From NCBI RefSeq assembly GCF_018401815.1, contig NZ_JAGYKG010000001.1, positions 642,388-706,387 of the forward strand: 64,000 nucleotides of DNA, given 5' to 3'. Numbering within the stretch: position 1 is the stretch's first letter; every line of letters begins with the position of its first letter. Origin of the DNA: Nonlabens sp. GTDB lineage: Bacteria; Bacteroidota; Bacteroidia; Flavobacteriales; Flavobacteriaceae. The notes beneath the pieces were generated by a model, which did no database searches, had not been told where the DNA came from, and saw only the letters and a program-made list of their open reading frames with translations. The position numbers and the translations under genes were made by a program. Below, piece after piece: positions 19,497-28,651 of this stretch.

Positions 19497-19555
19497 AAAA
19501 CTGCAAATTATTTCTGAGACTGAGCACTGCGACTGAAAACTGAGACTTTCAGGAA
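19497..19555. repeat. Simple repeats downstream of the IVP gene, opposite orientation
   Basis: Words such as GCACTGCGACTGAAAACTG are roughly the reverse complement of the AGTCGCAGTTTGCAGT words upstream of the gene, so the IVP gene is loosely bracketed by inverted repeats. Confidence 0.55.
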
Positions 19556-19615
19556 GTTCATTTACTAATTAATAGTTATTACATTATTTTTACCACATTA
19601 ACTAACGCAAACAAA

Positions 19616-20503
19616 ATGAAAGCATACGTTTTTCCAGGTCAAGGAGCTCAATTCATAGGAATGGGTAAAGACTTATATGATACCTACCCAGAAGCAAAAG
19701 AATTGTTTCATCAAGCAGATGAAATCCTAGGTTTTGAGATTTCTAAAATCATGTTTGAAGGAACTGCTGAGCAGTTAAAAGAAACAAAGGTTACCCAACC
19801 GGCTATTTTTATTCACTCCGTGATACTCGCAAAAATGATGGGGGCCGATTTTGCTCCAGATATGGTCGCAGGACATTCTTTAGGAGAATTAAGTGCGCTT
19901 ACCGCAGCTGGTTCTTTATCATTTGCAGATGGCTTGAAAATCGTTTCAGCTCGCGCCCTAGCCATGCAGGCCGCTTGTGAAGCTCAAGCAAGTACCATGG
20001 CAGCCATCATAGGAATGGCAGATGATGTGGTTGAAGAGGTGTGTAAAGCTGTAGACGGTGTGGTCGTAGCAGCTAATTACAATTGTCCTGGACAGCTCGT
20101 TATTTCAGGAGCCATTCCAGCAGTAGAAAAAGCTTGTGAGGTCCTAAAAGAAAAAGGAGCCAAAAGAGCCTTACTGCTTCCTGTAGGTGGGGCATTCCAC
20201 TCTCCATTAATGGAACCGGCTAGAGAAGAACTGGCTAAAGCTATACAAGACACCGAATTTAAAAAACCTATGTGTCCTATCTATCAAAACGTAGCTGCTT
20301 TTGCGGTTGAGAATACAGACGATATCAAAACCAATTTGATTTACCAACTGACAGCTCCGGTAAAATGGACACAATCCATTCAACAAATGATCAAAGACGG
20401 AGCAACAGAATTTATAGAAGTAGGACCAGGAAAAGCATTGCAAGGGTTGATCAAGAAGATTGATCGTGAGGCGCAAGTAAGTCAGGGAACTGTGGCTTCA
20501 TAA
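19616..20503 (+). CDS. fabD: Malonyl-CoA:ACP transacylase
   Basis: The 295-residue protein loads malonate from CoA onto acyl carrier protein for fatty-acid synthesis in the cytoplasm. The FPGQGAQ motif is at 6-12, the nucleophile serine is in AGHSLGEL (S88), and the catalytic His is in GGAFHSPLM (near 198). VEVGPGKALQGL near the C-terminus is also family-typical. The length matches the usual 290-310 residues. No other fatty-acid gene is adjacent. A strong terminator follows at 20541-20585. Confidence 0.96.
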   Translation: MKAYVFPGQGAQFIGMGKDLYDTYPEAKELFHQADEILGFEISKIMFEGTAEQLKETKVTQPAIFIHSVILAKMMGADFAPDMVAGHSLGELSALTAAGSLSFADGLKIVSARALAMQAACEAQASTMAAIIGMADDVVEEVCKAVDGVVVAANYNCPGQLVISGAIPAVEKACEVLKEKGAKRALLLPVGGAFHSPLMEPAREELAKAIQDTEFKKPMCPIYQNVAAFAVENTDDIKTNLIYQLTAPVKWTQSIQQMIKDGATEFIEVGPGKALQGLIKKIDREAQVSQGTVAS

Positions 20504-20540
20504 GATTATGGAGAATGGAATATAGATGCATTCTCTGTAA

Positions 20541-20585
20541 AAAAAACCTCCCTTAGAAAACTGCGTTTTCTAAGGGAGGTTTTTT
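20541..20585. terminator. Strong bidirectional terminator
   Basis: AAAAAACCTCCCTTAGAAAA pairs with TTTTCTAAGGGAGGTTTTTT around CTGCG. It serves fabD and the convergent lipoprotein genes. Confidence 0.93.
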
Positions 20586-20592
20586 ATTATAA

Positions 20593-21111
20593 CTAATTGA
20601 AAAACTCGTACTCGATCAAAGTAATAGTATTTGTAATAGTAGTATAGCTTATTCTTATAACTTCAGAACCGATACGGAAAACAACTTTTTTTTCTCCTGT
20701 AGCAGGATTATTCATCGTGTTTACATTACCTAAAACACTTATATTATCACCTATTTTGACTATTAAACCGTTTATAAATAAAGTCTTTGAATCGTCTTTA
20801 ATTCTTAAATTAGTTAATTGATAATCAGTTACATTATTACGAAATTCATCTTGGACTCCATTCTGAAATAAGCAATACATAGAGGACGATTCAAATTGTT
20901 TCCAATAACCAGGTTCATTTCCGTTTTCAATTGTAAAATTATCTGAAAATAAATTTTGTAATGAAGAACTATCTCCACCTGTGCCTAGAATATCTGATAA
21001 ATAAATATTTTGTATCTTAATATTTTGATACTGATAAGCTGTTAAATTATTTGTCTGACTATTACAAGAGATTGAAATAATAGTAATAAGAATTATAAAT
21101 AGTTTTTTCAT
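20593..21111 (-). CDS. Small lipoprotein of unknown function
   Basis: The 172-residue protein begins with a lipoprotein signal (MKKLFIILITIISISC, Cys at 16), so it is probably lipid-anchored in the cell envelope. The rest is beta-rich and does not match a family I recognise. Its gene starts 44 bases after the stop of the M23-peptidase lipoprotein gene on the same strand and ends at a shared terminator, so the two form a two-gene unit. A role tied to the peptidase, such as an inhibitor, immunity protein or partner, is possible but unproven. Confidence 0.75.
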   Translation of the reverse strand: MKKLFIILITIISISCNSQTNNLTAYQYQNIKIQNIYLSDILGTGGDSSSLQNLFSDNFTIENGNEPGYWKQFESSSMYCLFQNGVQDEFRNNVTDYQLTNLRIKDDSKTLFINGLIVKIGDNISVLGNVNTMNNPATGEKKVVFRIGSEVIRISYTTITNTITLIEYEFFN

Positions 21112-21155
21112 AGTTTTAATTAATTACAACCAGAGCTTGTGACCGCGCCCGTTGT

Positions 21156-22730
21156 TTAGTTAAAAGTCGTTTTAAAATAATCAACAGGATTTACTGTTGC
21201 TCCATTTTTCTTGAGCTTAATATGAACATGAGATTCAGTAGTACCTTCGTCAATACCTGCTTGTAAATTACCTGAATTTCCTTGATAACCAATAATATCA
21301 CCAGCTTTTACAGATCCAGACACACGTGTCCCTTGTACCATATGGAAATACATTGTAGTGATTGAATCATCTCCAACTGAAGAAATAAGTTTAACATAAT
21401 AACCAGCTCCTACCGTACCATCGCCTTGTTGTTTTAGGCTTGCAACACCATCAAACATAGCATAAATTGCATTTCCTTGTGTATTTGATATATCCATACC
21501 TCCATGGGTTTGAGTCGCGCATCCTCCTCCCACACCTCTAGTTTTTCCATACATTCCACCTTTTGTACCGCATGCGGTAAGCTGAGCTTGAATTTCTGGA
21601 CTAGGAACGGGATCTCCGTGCGTACAATCGCTGCATGGCTTTACGGAATCATAATCCGGATTTCCTGGACGATTTCCCTTTGGACAATCCAAGTATTCAA
21701 CTGGATAATAATTAGAAGTAGCTATTGTACCATCTAACTTAGTATAGCTTCTTACTTCAACTGGACCTGTAACCTCAACTTCACTTCCAGAATCTATTTT
21801 ACCACTATCGCAATTAGTTTCTTCAATAATTTCACCATTTGAATCTCTAAAATTATCTTGATTTGAAATTGTATTCTCACCTTCCTCTGCTGTATTATTT
21901 GTAAAAGCACCTTCATGCAGATATCCAGTTTTATACTCGCAATTTTCAGGTATACATTCACATTTATTGGCATCCAGTGTTTCATTATCACCACATGTTA
22001 AAACACATTCTTCATCCTCCACGGGCACTACTGGAACCACAACACTACTACCTCCGGTACCTGCAGTACTTCCAGTACTTCCTGCACCACCGCATGAGCC
22101 TTCTGTAACCATAGTCGCCCTAGAACTGCAAGTAACATATGACCTAAGAACACCATCATTACATACTTGACCAGGCGGATGATTACCTTCAAGACCACAA
22201 TCCACGTCATAACAGTAAGTTGCTTCTACAATACTCGTTGTACATTTTAAAAAATTAGGAACTAATTCATCTCCTGATACCGTAGTGATCTGTATATTAT
22301 CCATATTGTAAGTACCATCTGACATTACTTCATAGTTAATTAAATGTTGAATGGTTGTCGTGTCATTCACAATAGTAATCATGTAGTTTCTTAACAAACT
22401 TTGCCTTTCCATGCTATCCTGTACAATTCGAAAAGTGTACGATTTATAATCGACACTTTCTATTACTTGTATACGACTTGTATCTATTTGTATGCCTGAA
22501 GCATTGTTAGATTTACTAACCACATTTGAAGATAGTGAATTTATTTTATCTCCTATAATAGCGGTTTGTAATAAGTCTTTACCATGTACAAATCTTCCTT
22601 TTATTTCTGGAAAATTGAGTTCGTTTGGAGCTTCTTCAAAAACTTCATCTTTCTCACAAGAAGAAATGGAAATAATTGCAATCGTAAGAACGATTATAGA
22701 TACATAATAAAAATAGGTTTTCCTGAACAT
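21156..22730 (-). CDS. Lipoprotein with C-terminal M23 (LytM-type) peptidase domain
   Basis: The start at 22730 (MFRKTYFYYV) is preferred over 22751 because it gives a normal lipoprotein signal with lipobox SISSC. The resulting ~524-residue protein has a novel N-terminal region and a Ser/Gly linker. A Cys-rich stretch with four or more Cys (ECVLTCG, CECIPENC) follows, then Cys-rich spacers. An M23 domain occupies the last ~140 residues, with metal ligands HGGMD and HVHIK and the inner TMYFHM strand. The family cleaves peptidoglycan cross-bridges using zinc. The extra Cys-rich region could bind cell-wall or protein ligands. It heads a two-gene unit with the small lipoprotein. Confidence 0.82.
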   Translation of the reverse strand: MFRKTYFYYVSIIVLTIAIISISSCEKDEVFEEAPNELNFPEIKGRFVHGKDLLQTAIIGDKINSLSSNVVSKSNNASGIQIDTSRIQVIESVDYKSYTFRIVQDSMERQSLLRNYMITIVNDTTTIQHLINYEVMSDGTYNMDNIQITTVSGDELVPNFLKCTTSIVEATYCYDVDCGLEGNHPPGQVCNDGVLRSYVTCSSRATMVTEGSCGGAGSTGSTAGTGGSSVVVPVVPVEDEECVLTCGDNETLDANKCECIPENCEYKTGYLHEGAFTNNTAEEGENTISNQDNFRDSNGEIIEETNCDSGKIDSGSEVEVTGPVEVRSYTKLDGTIATSNYYPVEYLDCPKGNRPGNPDYDSVKPCSDCTHGDPVPSPEIQAQLTACGTKGGMYGKTRGVGGGCATQTHGGMDISNTQGNAIYAMFDGVASLKQQGDGTVGAGYYVKLISSVGDDSITTMYFHMVQGTRVSGSVKAGDIIGYQGNSGNLQAGIDEGTTESHVHIKLKKNGATVNPVDYFKTTFN

Positions 22731-23055
22731 AGAATACGGTATTGTTGTCATTTGAGATAATGACAGGTTAATGATTTGTACAATTCAGGGAATGTGAAGG
22801 TAAGCGGATAAATAGATAGATAGATAACTAGTTTTTTAATATTTATTTAACTTTATAAGTCTTACAAAATATATCTTAAAAAATAACAGTCCAGCTTACA
22901 ATACTTGTAACTGTTATTATATCAATTTTTTAAGAAATGAATCATTAGAGATGGGTTCGATTACCGTTAATACGATTGAATCTAGGAAATCTGTAAACAG
23001 TCTTGATCGAGCTCGACCTGACAATTTTCATAAAATTTAAAAATTATCACAAACA
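22731..23055. other. Intergenic region, promoter side of the M23 gene
   Basis: No gene is seen. It contains a short GATA run (about 22810-22830), otherwise AT-rich DNA. Confidence 0.4.
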
Positions 23056-23089
23056 AAAAATACCAAGCCATTTCTAGCTTGGTATTTTT
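23056..23089 (-). terminator. Terminator of the 2-oxoglutarate dehydrogenase operon
   Basis: AAAAATACCAAGC pairs with GCTTGGTATTTTT around eight bases, 38 bases beyond the sucB stop codon. Confidence 0.88.
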
Positions 23090-23126
23090 ATATGAAAATC
23101 AATAGTTGTTAATTAAAAACGGGAAA

Positions 23127-24413
23127 TTAAAGCTCCAGCGCCTTTTTCACATCTCCATCCATCAATAAATTGATAGGATCTTCTAATGCTTCTTTAATAG
23201 CTACTAAGAAACCTACAGATTCTTTACCGTCAATGATTCTATGATCATAAGAAACGGCTAGGTACATCATAGGTCTGGCTACAATGTTACCATCTACTAC
23301 AACAGGACGCTCGATAATGTTGTGCATTCCTAAAATCGCACTTTGTGGCGGATTGATAATAGGAGTACTCATCATACTTCCAAAAACACCACCGTTAGTG
23401 ATTGTAAAGGTACCACCAGTCATTTCGTCCACAGTAATATCTCCATCTCTAGCACGTAGGGCTAATCTTTTCACTTCTTGCTCTACTCCTCTAAAAGATA
23501 GGTTTTCTGCATTTCTAATTACAGGAACCATCAGACCTTTAGGTCCAGATACTGCAATAGAAATATCTTTATAATCATAAGTAAGCATTTCCTTACCGTC
23601 AATCATGGAGTTCACTGCTGGATATAGATCCAGTGCTCTAGTTACTGCTTTAGTAAAGAAAGACATGAATCCTAGAGAAACACCGTGCTTTGCTTTAAAC
23701 GCATCTTTATATTCGGTACGCAACGCAAAAATAGCATGCATGTCAGCCTCGTTAAAGGTGGTCAGCATGGCTGTTTCATTCTTGACACTTACCAGACGTT
23801 CTGCTACTTTACGTCGCAACATAGAAAGTTTAGAACGTGACTCACCGCGAGAACCAGTTCCCGGAGATCCCATAGATGGTTTTGCATTTACAGCATCTTC
23901 TTTTGTTATGCGTCCATCACGACCAGTTCCAGATACAGAGGTAACGTCCATTCCTTTTTCGTCGAGAATTTTCTTAGCTGCAGGACTTGGAGTACCGCTA
24001 GCATAGGTTTCTTTTGCTTGAGCAGGTTGTGGCGCTTTTGAATCGGCAGTGGTATCTTTTCCTGCGTTATCCTTTTTCATTTCTTTTACGACATCTCCAT
24101 CGTTTCCACCTTTGTCACCGCCACCCATACTGGATGGTGCGTTGTCCACGTCTTTAGAACCAGCGTTAGGATTTGGAGCTTCTGTGTCTATAAGACATAC
24201 TACGGCTCCTACTTCTACGGCATCTCCTTCTTCAGCCATTAAGGTAATGATACCACTAGCTTCAGCTGGTAATTCTAGAGTAGCTTTATCGCTATCTACC
24301 TCAGCAATGGCTTGATCTTTCTCAACCCAATCGCCAGTGGCAACTAACCATTCTGCTATTTCTACTTCTGTAATCGACTCGCCTGGTGAAGGCACTTTCA
24401 TTTCTAGAGCCAT
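23127..24413 (-). CDS. sucB: 2-oxoglutarate dehydrogenase E2 (dihydrolipoyl succinyltransferase)
   Basis: The 428-residue protein has the classical E2 order. A lipoyl domain (1-77) carries the lipoylated Lys in [14 protein letters not shown] long Gly/Asp/Ala-rich linker follows, then a peripheral subunit-binding domain (about 143-178, [12 protein letters not shown] ... [14 protein letters not shown]). The catalytic domain (about 200-428) has the active-site motif [10 protein letters not shown]. It passes the succinyl group from lipoate to CoA in the TCA cycle. The gene begins three bases after sucA stops and shares its promoter. E3 (lpd) is not in the window. Confidence 0.96.
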   Translation of the reverse strand: MALEMKVPSPGESITEVEIAEWLVATGDWVEKDQAIAEVDSDKATLELPAEASGIITLMAEEGDAVEVGAVVCLIDTEAPNPNAGSKDVDNAPSSMGGGDKGGNDGDVVKEMKKDNAGKDTTADSKAPQPAQAKETYASGTPSPAAKKILDEKGMDVTSVSGTGRDGRITKEDAVNAKPSMGSPGTGSRGESRSKLSMLRRKVAERLVSVKNETAMLTTFNEADMHAIFALRTEYKDAFKAKHGVSLGFMSFFTKAVTRALDLYPAVNSMIDGKEMLTYDYKDISIAVSGPKGLMVPVIRNAENLSFRGVEQEVKRLALRARDGDITVDEMTGGTFTITNGGVFGSMMSTPIINPPQSAILGMHNIIERPVVVDGNIVARPMMYLAVSYDHRIIDGKESVGFLVAIKEALEDPINLLMDGDVKKALEL

Positions 24414-24416
24414 AAT

Positions 24417-27190
24417 TTATTTGTTGGTATTAAATACATCTTCTATTATTCTTGCCTGTCTTCTCTTCGATCTTGTGGAACTTCCTGAAGCAGGGGCTGC
24501 GTACATACTTCTTGAGCACACGCGCCATGTTCTTGTTTCTGGCATGTGTAACATCAAGTGGGAATATGCTCCCATATTTCTAGGTTCTTCTTGTGCCCAA
24601 ACGACATCTTTAGAACCGTATTTTTTTATTATTTCTTGCATTTGTTCTACTGGAAGCGGGAATAATTGTTCCAGTCTCACTAAGGCAACATCTGTTCGGT
24701 CATGTTCTTCTCTGTATTCTAAAAGATCATAATAGAATTTTCCTGATACAAATACTAATGTTTTCGCTTTCGCGAAAGCGGACTCACCACTAGCACTGAG
24801 CTTTGTCGAAGTGTCAACATCAATAACCTCTTGAAAACTTCCTTTCTCTAGTTCAGAAACTTTGCTTACTGCTCTAGGAGAACGCAACAAAGATTTAGGA
24901 GTAAACACCACCAAAGGCTTGCGATAATTCACCAACATCTGACGACGTAATAGGTGAAACAGGTTTGCTGGCGTGGTACAATTAGCCATAAACATATTAT
25001 CCTTTGCACACAACTGTAAATAACGTTCTATACGCGCACTAGAATGCTCTGCGCCTTGACCTTCATAACCGTGCGGCAATAATTTTACAAGACCGTTTTG
25101 ATTTTTCCACTTGTCTTCTCCAGCACTGATGTACTGGTCCATCATGATCTGCGCACCGTTAGAGAAATCACCGAATTGTGCTTCCCATATGGTCAGTGTA
25201 TTAGGTCTAGCTAAGGCATAACCGTATTCAAAACCAACCACTCCATATTCAGATAAGTGGGAGTTATAAATATCCATATGTCCTTTTACACCGTCTATAT
25301 GATTGTGTAAAATGAATTCGTTTTCATGGTTTTCTGATTTCACTACGGCATGACGGTGAGAAAAAGTTCCCCTTTCCACATCCTGACCACTCATGCGCAC
25401 ATCAAAGCCTTCCATCATCAAACTACCGTAAGCAAGGTGCTCGCCCATTGCCCAGTCCAGGATATCATCATCAAACATGGCCTGACGGGATTCGATAATC
25501 TTTTTTACTTTTCTAATAAAAGTTTCTCCTTTTGGGAGTTGGGAAATGGTTTTAGTTATTTTTTCTAAAGTAGCGCGATCTACACCGGTAGCTACTTTTT
25601 TCATCATCTCTACTTCTGTAGCCTGCTCAAAACCTTCCCATTCATCCTGCATAAATGGAGTAATCAAGGTATTCTCCATTTGTCTAGAGGTCACTAATTC
25701 CTCTTCGAGTCTGTTTTTATATTGACTTTCTAATTCTTTAACCTTAGAGTTATTAATCACTCCTTCTTGAAGCAATCTATCCGCATAAATATCACATGGA
25801 TTCTTTTGCTTAGCGATCGCTTTGTATAATTGTGGTTGGGTAAAACGAGGCTCATCACCTTCATTATGACCGTATTTTCTATATCCTAATAAATCAATAA
25901 ACACATCCCTACCAAATTCCATACGGTAATCCAGTGCAAAATTCATCGCGTGAACCACTGCTTCAGCATCGTCTGCATTGACGTGAAGTACGGGTGATAA
26001 AGTTACCTTAGCCACATCTGTACAGTAGGTACTAGATCTTGCATCTAGATAATTAGTAGTAAACCCTACTTGATTGTTCACCACTAAATGTATGGTTCCT
26101 GCTGTTTTATAAGCGTCTAATTGTGCCATTTGCACTACCTCATAAACGATTCCTTGACCTGCAATAGCTGCGTCACCGTGCACGATTATTGGAAGTACTT
26201 TAGAGAAGTTCTCTGGAGTATGTCGGTCTTGTTTAGCACGAGCTATTCCTTCTACCACTGCACCTACCGCTTCTAGGTGAGATGGATTAGGAACTATGTT
26301 GATATTGATATCGTTACCGTTATCTGTTTTTCTTTTGCTGGTGTATCCCAAGTGGTACTTTACATCACCATCAAAAATATCTTGCTCATAATCTTTACCG
26401 TCAAATTCTGAGAAGATATCCTTTACAGGCTTCCCAAAAATATTAGTCAATACATTTAATCGACCGCGGTGCGCCATTCCCAATACAAATTGATCTACTC
26501 CCTTATCAGCAGCATTTTCAATTAGGGCATCAAGTGCAGGTATTAAGGATTCATTTCCTTCTAGTGAAAAACGTTTCTGTCCGACGTATTTAGTATGAAG
26601 AAAGGTTTCAAAGGAAACGGCTTCATTCAGTTTCTTAAGAATCTGTATTTTTTGATCGTTGGTAAAGGTAGGATGATTGTCATTTTTGTGCAACCAGTTT
26701 TGGATCCATTTAACCTCATCTGGTTTGCGTATGTACATATACTCCACTCCTATACTCTCACAGTACACCTTGTTAAGGTGAGCTACGATGTTCCTAAGGC
26801 TGGTTCTTCCTAGATCTATCAATTCTCCAGACTTAAAAAGAGTGTCTAAATCTGAATCGGAAAGACCAAAATTAACTAATTCCAGCTTAGGCTCGTAATT
26901 GCGGCGTTCTCGTACTGGATTTGTTTTAGTAAACAAATGACCTCTTGATCGATACGCATCAATTAATTTTACAACTTGAAATTCTTTCTGTAAATTTTCT
27001 GGAATACCCACGGAAGCACCTTCGTGCTCTACTACTAAATCGCCCTCATGAGCGCTCTCCATTCCAAAATCAAAACCTTGAAAAAAGGCACGCCATGAAG
27101 GCTCTACCTGGTCGGGATTAATTAGATATTCGTCATAAAGTTGTGCGAAGTATGCAGTATGTGCTGCATTTAGAAATGAAAACTTGTCCA
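24417..27190 (-). CDS. sucA: 2-oxoglutarate dehydrogenase E1 (thiamine-dependent)
   Basis: The protein is about 923 residues when started at ATG 27190 (MDKFSFLNAAHTAYFAQLY). A TTG 45 bases upstream also opens the frame, but it overlaps a -7 promoter word (27231-27238), and the ATG fits the family N-terminus. Recognisable parts are VEPSWRAFFQGFDFG, the thiamine-binding stretch around HGDAAIAGQGIVYEV, NNQVGFTTN, and the transketolase-like C-terminal half (FEYGYALARPNTLTIWEAQFGDF). It decarboxylates 2-oxoglutarate and succinylates the E2 lipoyl group. AFAKA, in a loop before LVFVSGKFYYDLLE, comes from the dispersed palindrome at 24765-24780. Confidence 0.95.
24765..24780. repeat. Dispersed palindrome CGCTTTCGCGAAAGCG
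   Basis: Perfect copy inside sucA, read as AFAKA. Confidence 0.9.
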
Positions 27191-27230
27191 TATATGGAAG
27201 GAAATTTATCCTTTTTATCAATTGTGGTTG

Positions 27231-27238
27231 CAAAAATA
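27231..27238 (-). promoter_or_regulatory. -7 promoter word (TATTTTTG) for sucAB
   Basis: Matches TAnnTTTG, 40 bases before the preferred sucA ATG. It overlaps the alternative TTG start and argues against it. Confidence 0.45.
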
Positions 27239-27471
27239 AAGAAATGAGCCGTCATGTCATAAGCTTTTGTAATTTTATAACAGTGAACTTGTTAAAACCC
27301 TTTCTATAAACTCCTATATTTGATTTTAAAAATTCAAATAATCCCTATATGTAGAGGTCTAAAGATGCTGTCCAAGAATTAAAAAACCTTGCTTTATTTA
27401 GAAATTAACTATTTTTCATTCCTACGTAAGATAATTTAAATAATTCCGAACCAATTATTAAAACCAAAAAA

Positions 27472-28002
27472 ATGAAAGCCTATTCCATTAAAAACATCAG
27501 CGTCATCTTCGTATTTGGTCTCTTTTGTTGCCTTTCTTTTAGTCAGCAACTACAAGAGTCTAAGTTTTGGGACCGGGTTCTGTTTGGAGGTAATATAGGT
27601 GCTACCTTCGGGAATAACTTCAGCTCGGTGCTTATTGCTCCACAAGCTATTTATCAAGTGACCGACTATATAGGTTTAGGAGTTGGTTTAAATTACAGCT
27701 ATTCAGAAAGAGACCTGAATAGATCTGACGACTTTAAATCCACTATTGCTGGTGGTAGTTTTATTGCTCTTGCACAACCTATAGACTTCCTTCAGGTCAG
27801 TGCAGACTTTGAATACCTCAACGTGAATAGAAACTTTGCCGACTCCAGTTTTGACGATAACTATTGGGTGCCTGCCTTTTTCTTAGGAGCTGGTTATCAA
27901 CAAGGAAATTTTGTACTAGGAGCGAGATATGATGTGCTTTTTAATGAAAGACGCAGCGTTTATCAAAACGGGATACAGCCATTTATCAGGGTGTTGTTTT
28001 AG
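27472..28002 (+). CDS. Small outer-membrane beta-barrel protein
   Basis: The 176-residue protein has a signal peptide (about 1-24, ending SFSQ) and alternating-hydrophobicity strands typical of an eight-stranded barrel: FGGNIGATFG, GLGVGLNYSYSE, FLQVSADFEYLNV, FVLGARYDVLF. The C-terminal aromatic PFIRVLF is the usual barrel-ending signal. The layout resembles OmpX/OmpA-like or DUF6588-type barrels. The function is unknown. It is a single gene with a degenerate palindrome just downstream. Confidence 0.8.
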   Translation: MKAYSIKNISVIFVFGLFCCLSFSQQLQESKFWDRVLFGGNIGATFGNNFSSVLIAPQAIYQVTDYIGLGVGLNYSYSERDLNRSDDFKSTIAGGSFIALAQPIDFLQVSADFEYLNVNRNFADSSFDDNYWVPAFFLGAGYQQGNFVLGARYDVLFNERRSVYQNGIQPFIRVLF

Positions 28003-28012
28003 CTGGTTGTTT

Positions 28013-28028
28013 CGCTTTCGCGAAAACG
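28013..28028. repeat. Degenerate dispersed palindrome
   Basis: CGCTTTCGCGAAAACG, one mismatch (A for G at position 14), intergenic. Confidence 0.75.
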
Positions 28029-28046
28029 ATTAGAATAGAGGAATGA

Positions 28047-28352
28047 TTACTGCCGCAACCTGAACTGGATCTTACTCCATTCTCTCATCATAAACCCTAG
28101 TATGATTCCCTGTTCCAAGTTTTTTTCTTGCACGTCTGCCAGGTAATACAATTGCTGTAGTTTAGGATCACTGTCTTCGATAGCTTCATTTAATAAAGAA
28201 ACAAGAGCCTCTAAAAATTCTTTAGGCTCATTCCATTCAATCGCCTCAAAACCAGAACGCTCGAGATCTTTGTTGACTTGGCTTTTATACACCATAAAGA
28301 CATGATGTCTATCTTCTAGTTTATCCTGTAAAACGCTAAGCTTTTCTGACAT
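28047..28352 (-). CDS. Conserved hypothetical protein, 101 aa
   Basis: A soluble, mostly helical, acidic protein (MSEKLSVLQDKLEDRHHVF at the start, IILGFMMREWSKIQFRLRQ at the end) without a signal peptide or membrane segment. I do not recognise the family. A TAAATTTG promoter word lies upstream (28370-28377) and codon use looks normal, so the gene is probably real. It is convergent with the beta-barrel gene. Confidence 0.65.
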   Translation of the reverse strand: MSEKLSVLQDKLEDRHHVFMVYKSQVNKDLERSGFEAIEWNEPKEFLEALVSLLNEAIEDSDPKLQQLYYLADVQEKNLEQGIILGFMMREWSKIQFRLRQ

Positions 28353-28651
28353 GTGATTTCTTTAAAAACCAAATTTAAAAGTTTGCTAACACAAGTCGGC
28401 GGTTTTATGATGTATTCTTACAGTTCATTTATTAGTTTGTAGTTTTCGCACCCTTTAGGGTTGGGGAACGAAAACAGGCAGACGAACTCAAAAGAGTCGG
28501 GTCTTGTTCAAAATGGCAACTATTAAAGTTTCTTTTACGACCCTGTTTCCGTTGGAAAGAATTGTGGGCAGAACAGCTCAAAAGGCGGTGGAGAGAGAAA
28601 AGAGAAAAGAGAAATTAACTAAAAGATTTCCCCCTGCGCGGAAATTGGTGC
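28353..28651. other. Intergenic region with a hairpin repeat (28442-28475)
   Basis: Between 28442 and 28475 GTTTTCG and CGAAAAC bracket CCCTTTAGGGTTGGGGAA. The reverse complement of this block recurs at about 49337-49366 and partly at 49095-49117, so it is an interspersed intergenic repeat. No gene is seen, and in particular no ATP-dependent DNA ligase, which often precedes this type of helicase. Confidence 0.6.

Noticed and set aside
18838..19555. Diversity-generating retroelement around the Avd-like IVP gene
   Set aside because: No reverse transcriptase and no template/variable repeat pair with A-specific changes was seen.
24417..27235. TTG start of sucA at 27233
   Set aside because: It overlaps a -7 promoter word, and the family N-terminus begins at the ATG at 27190.
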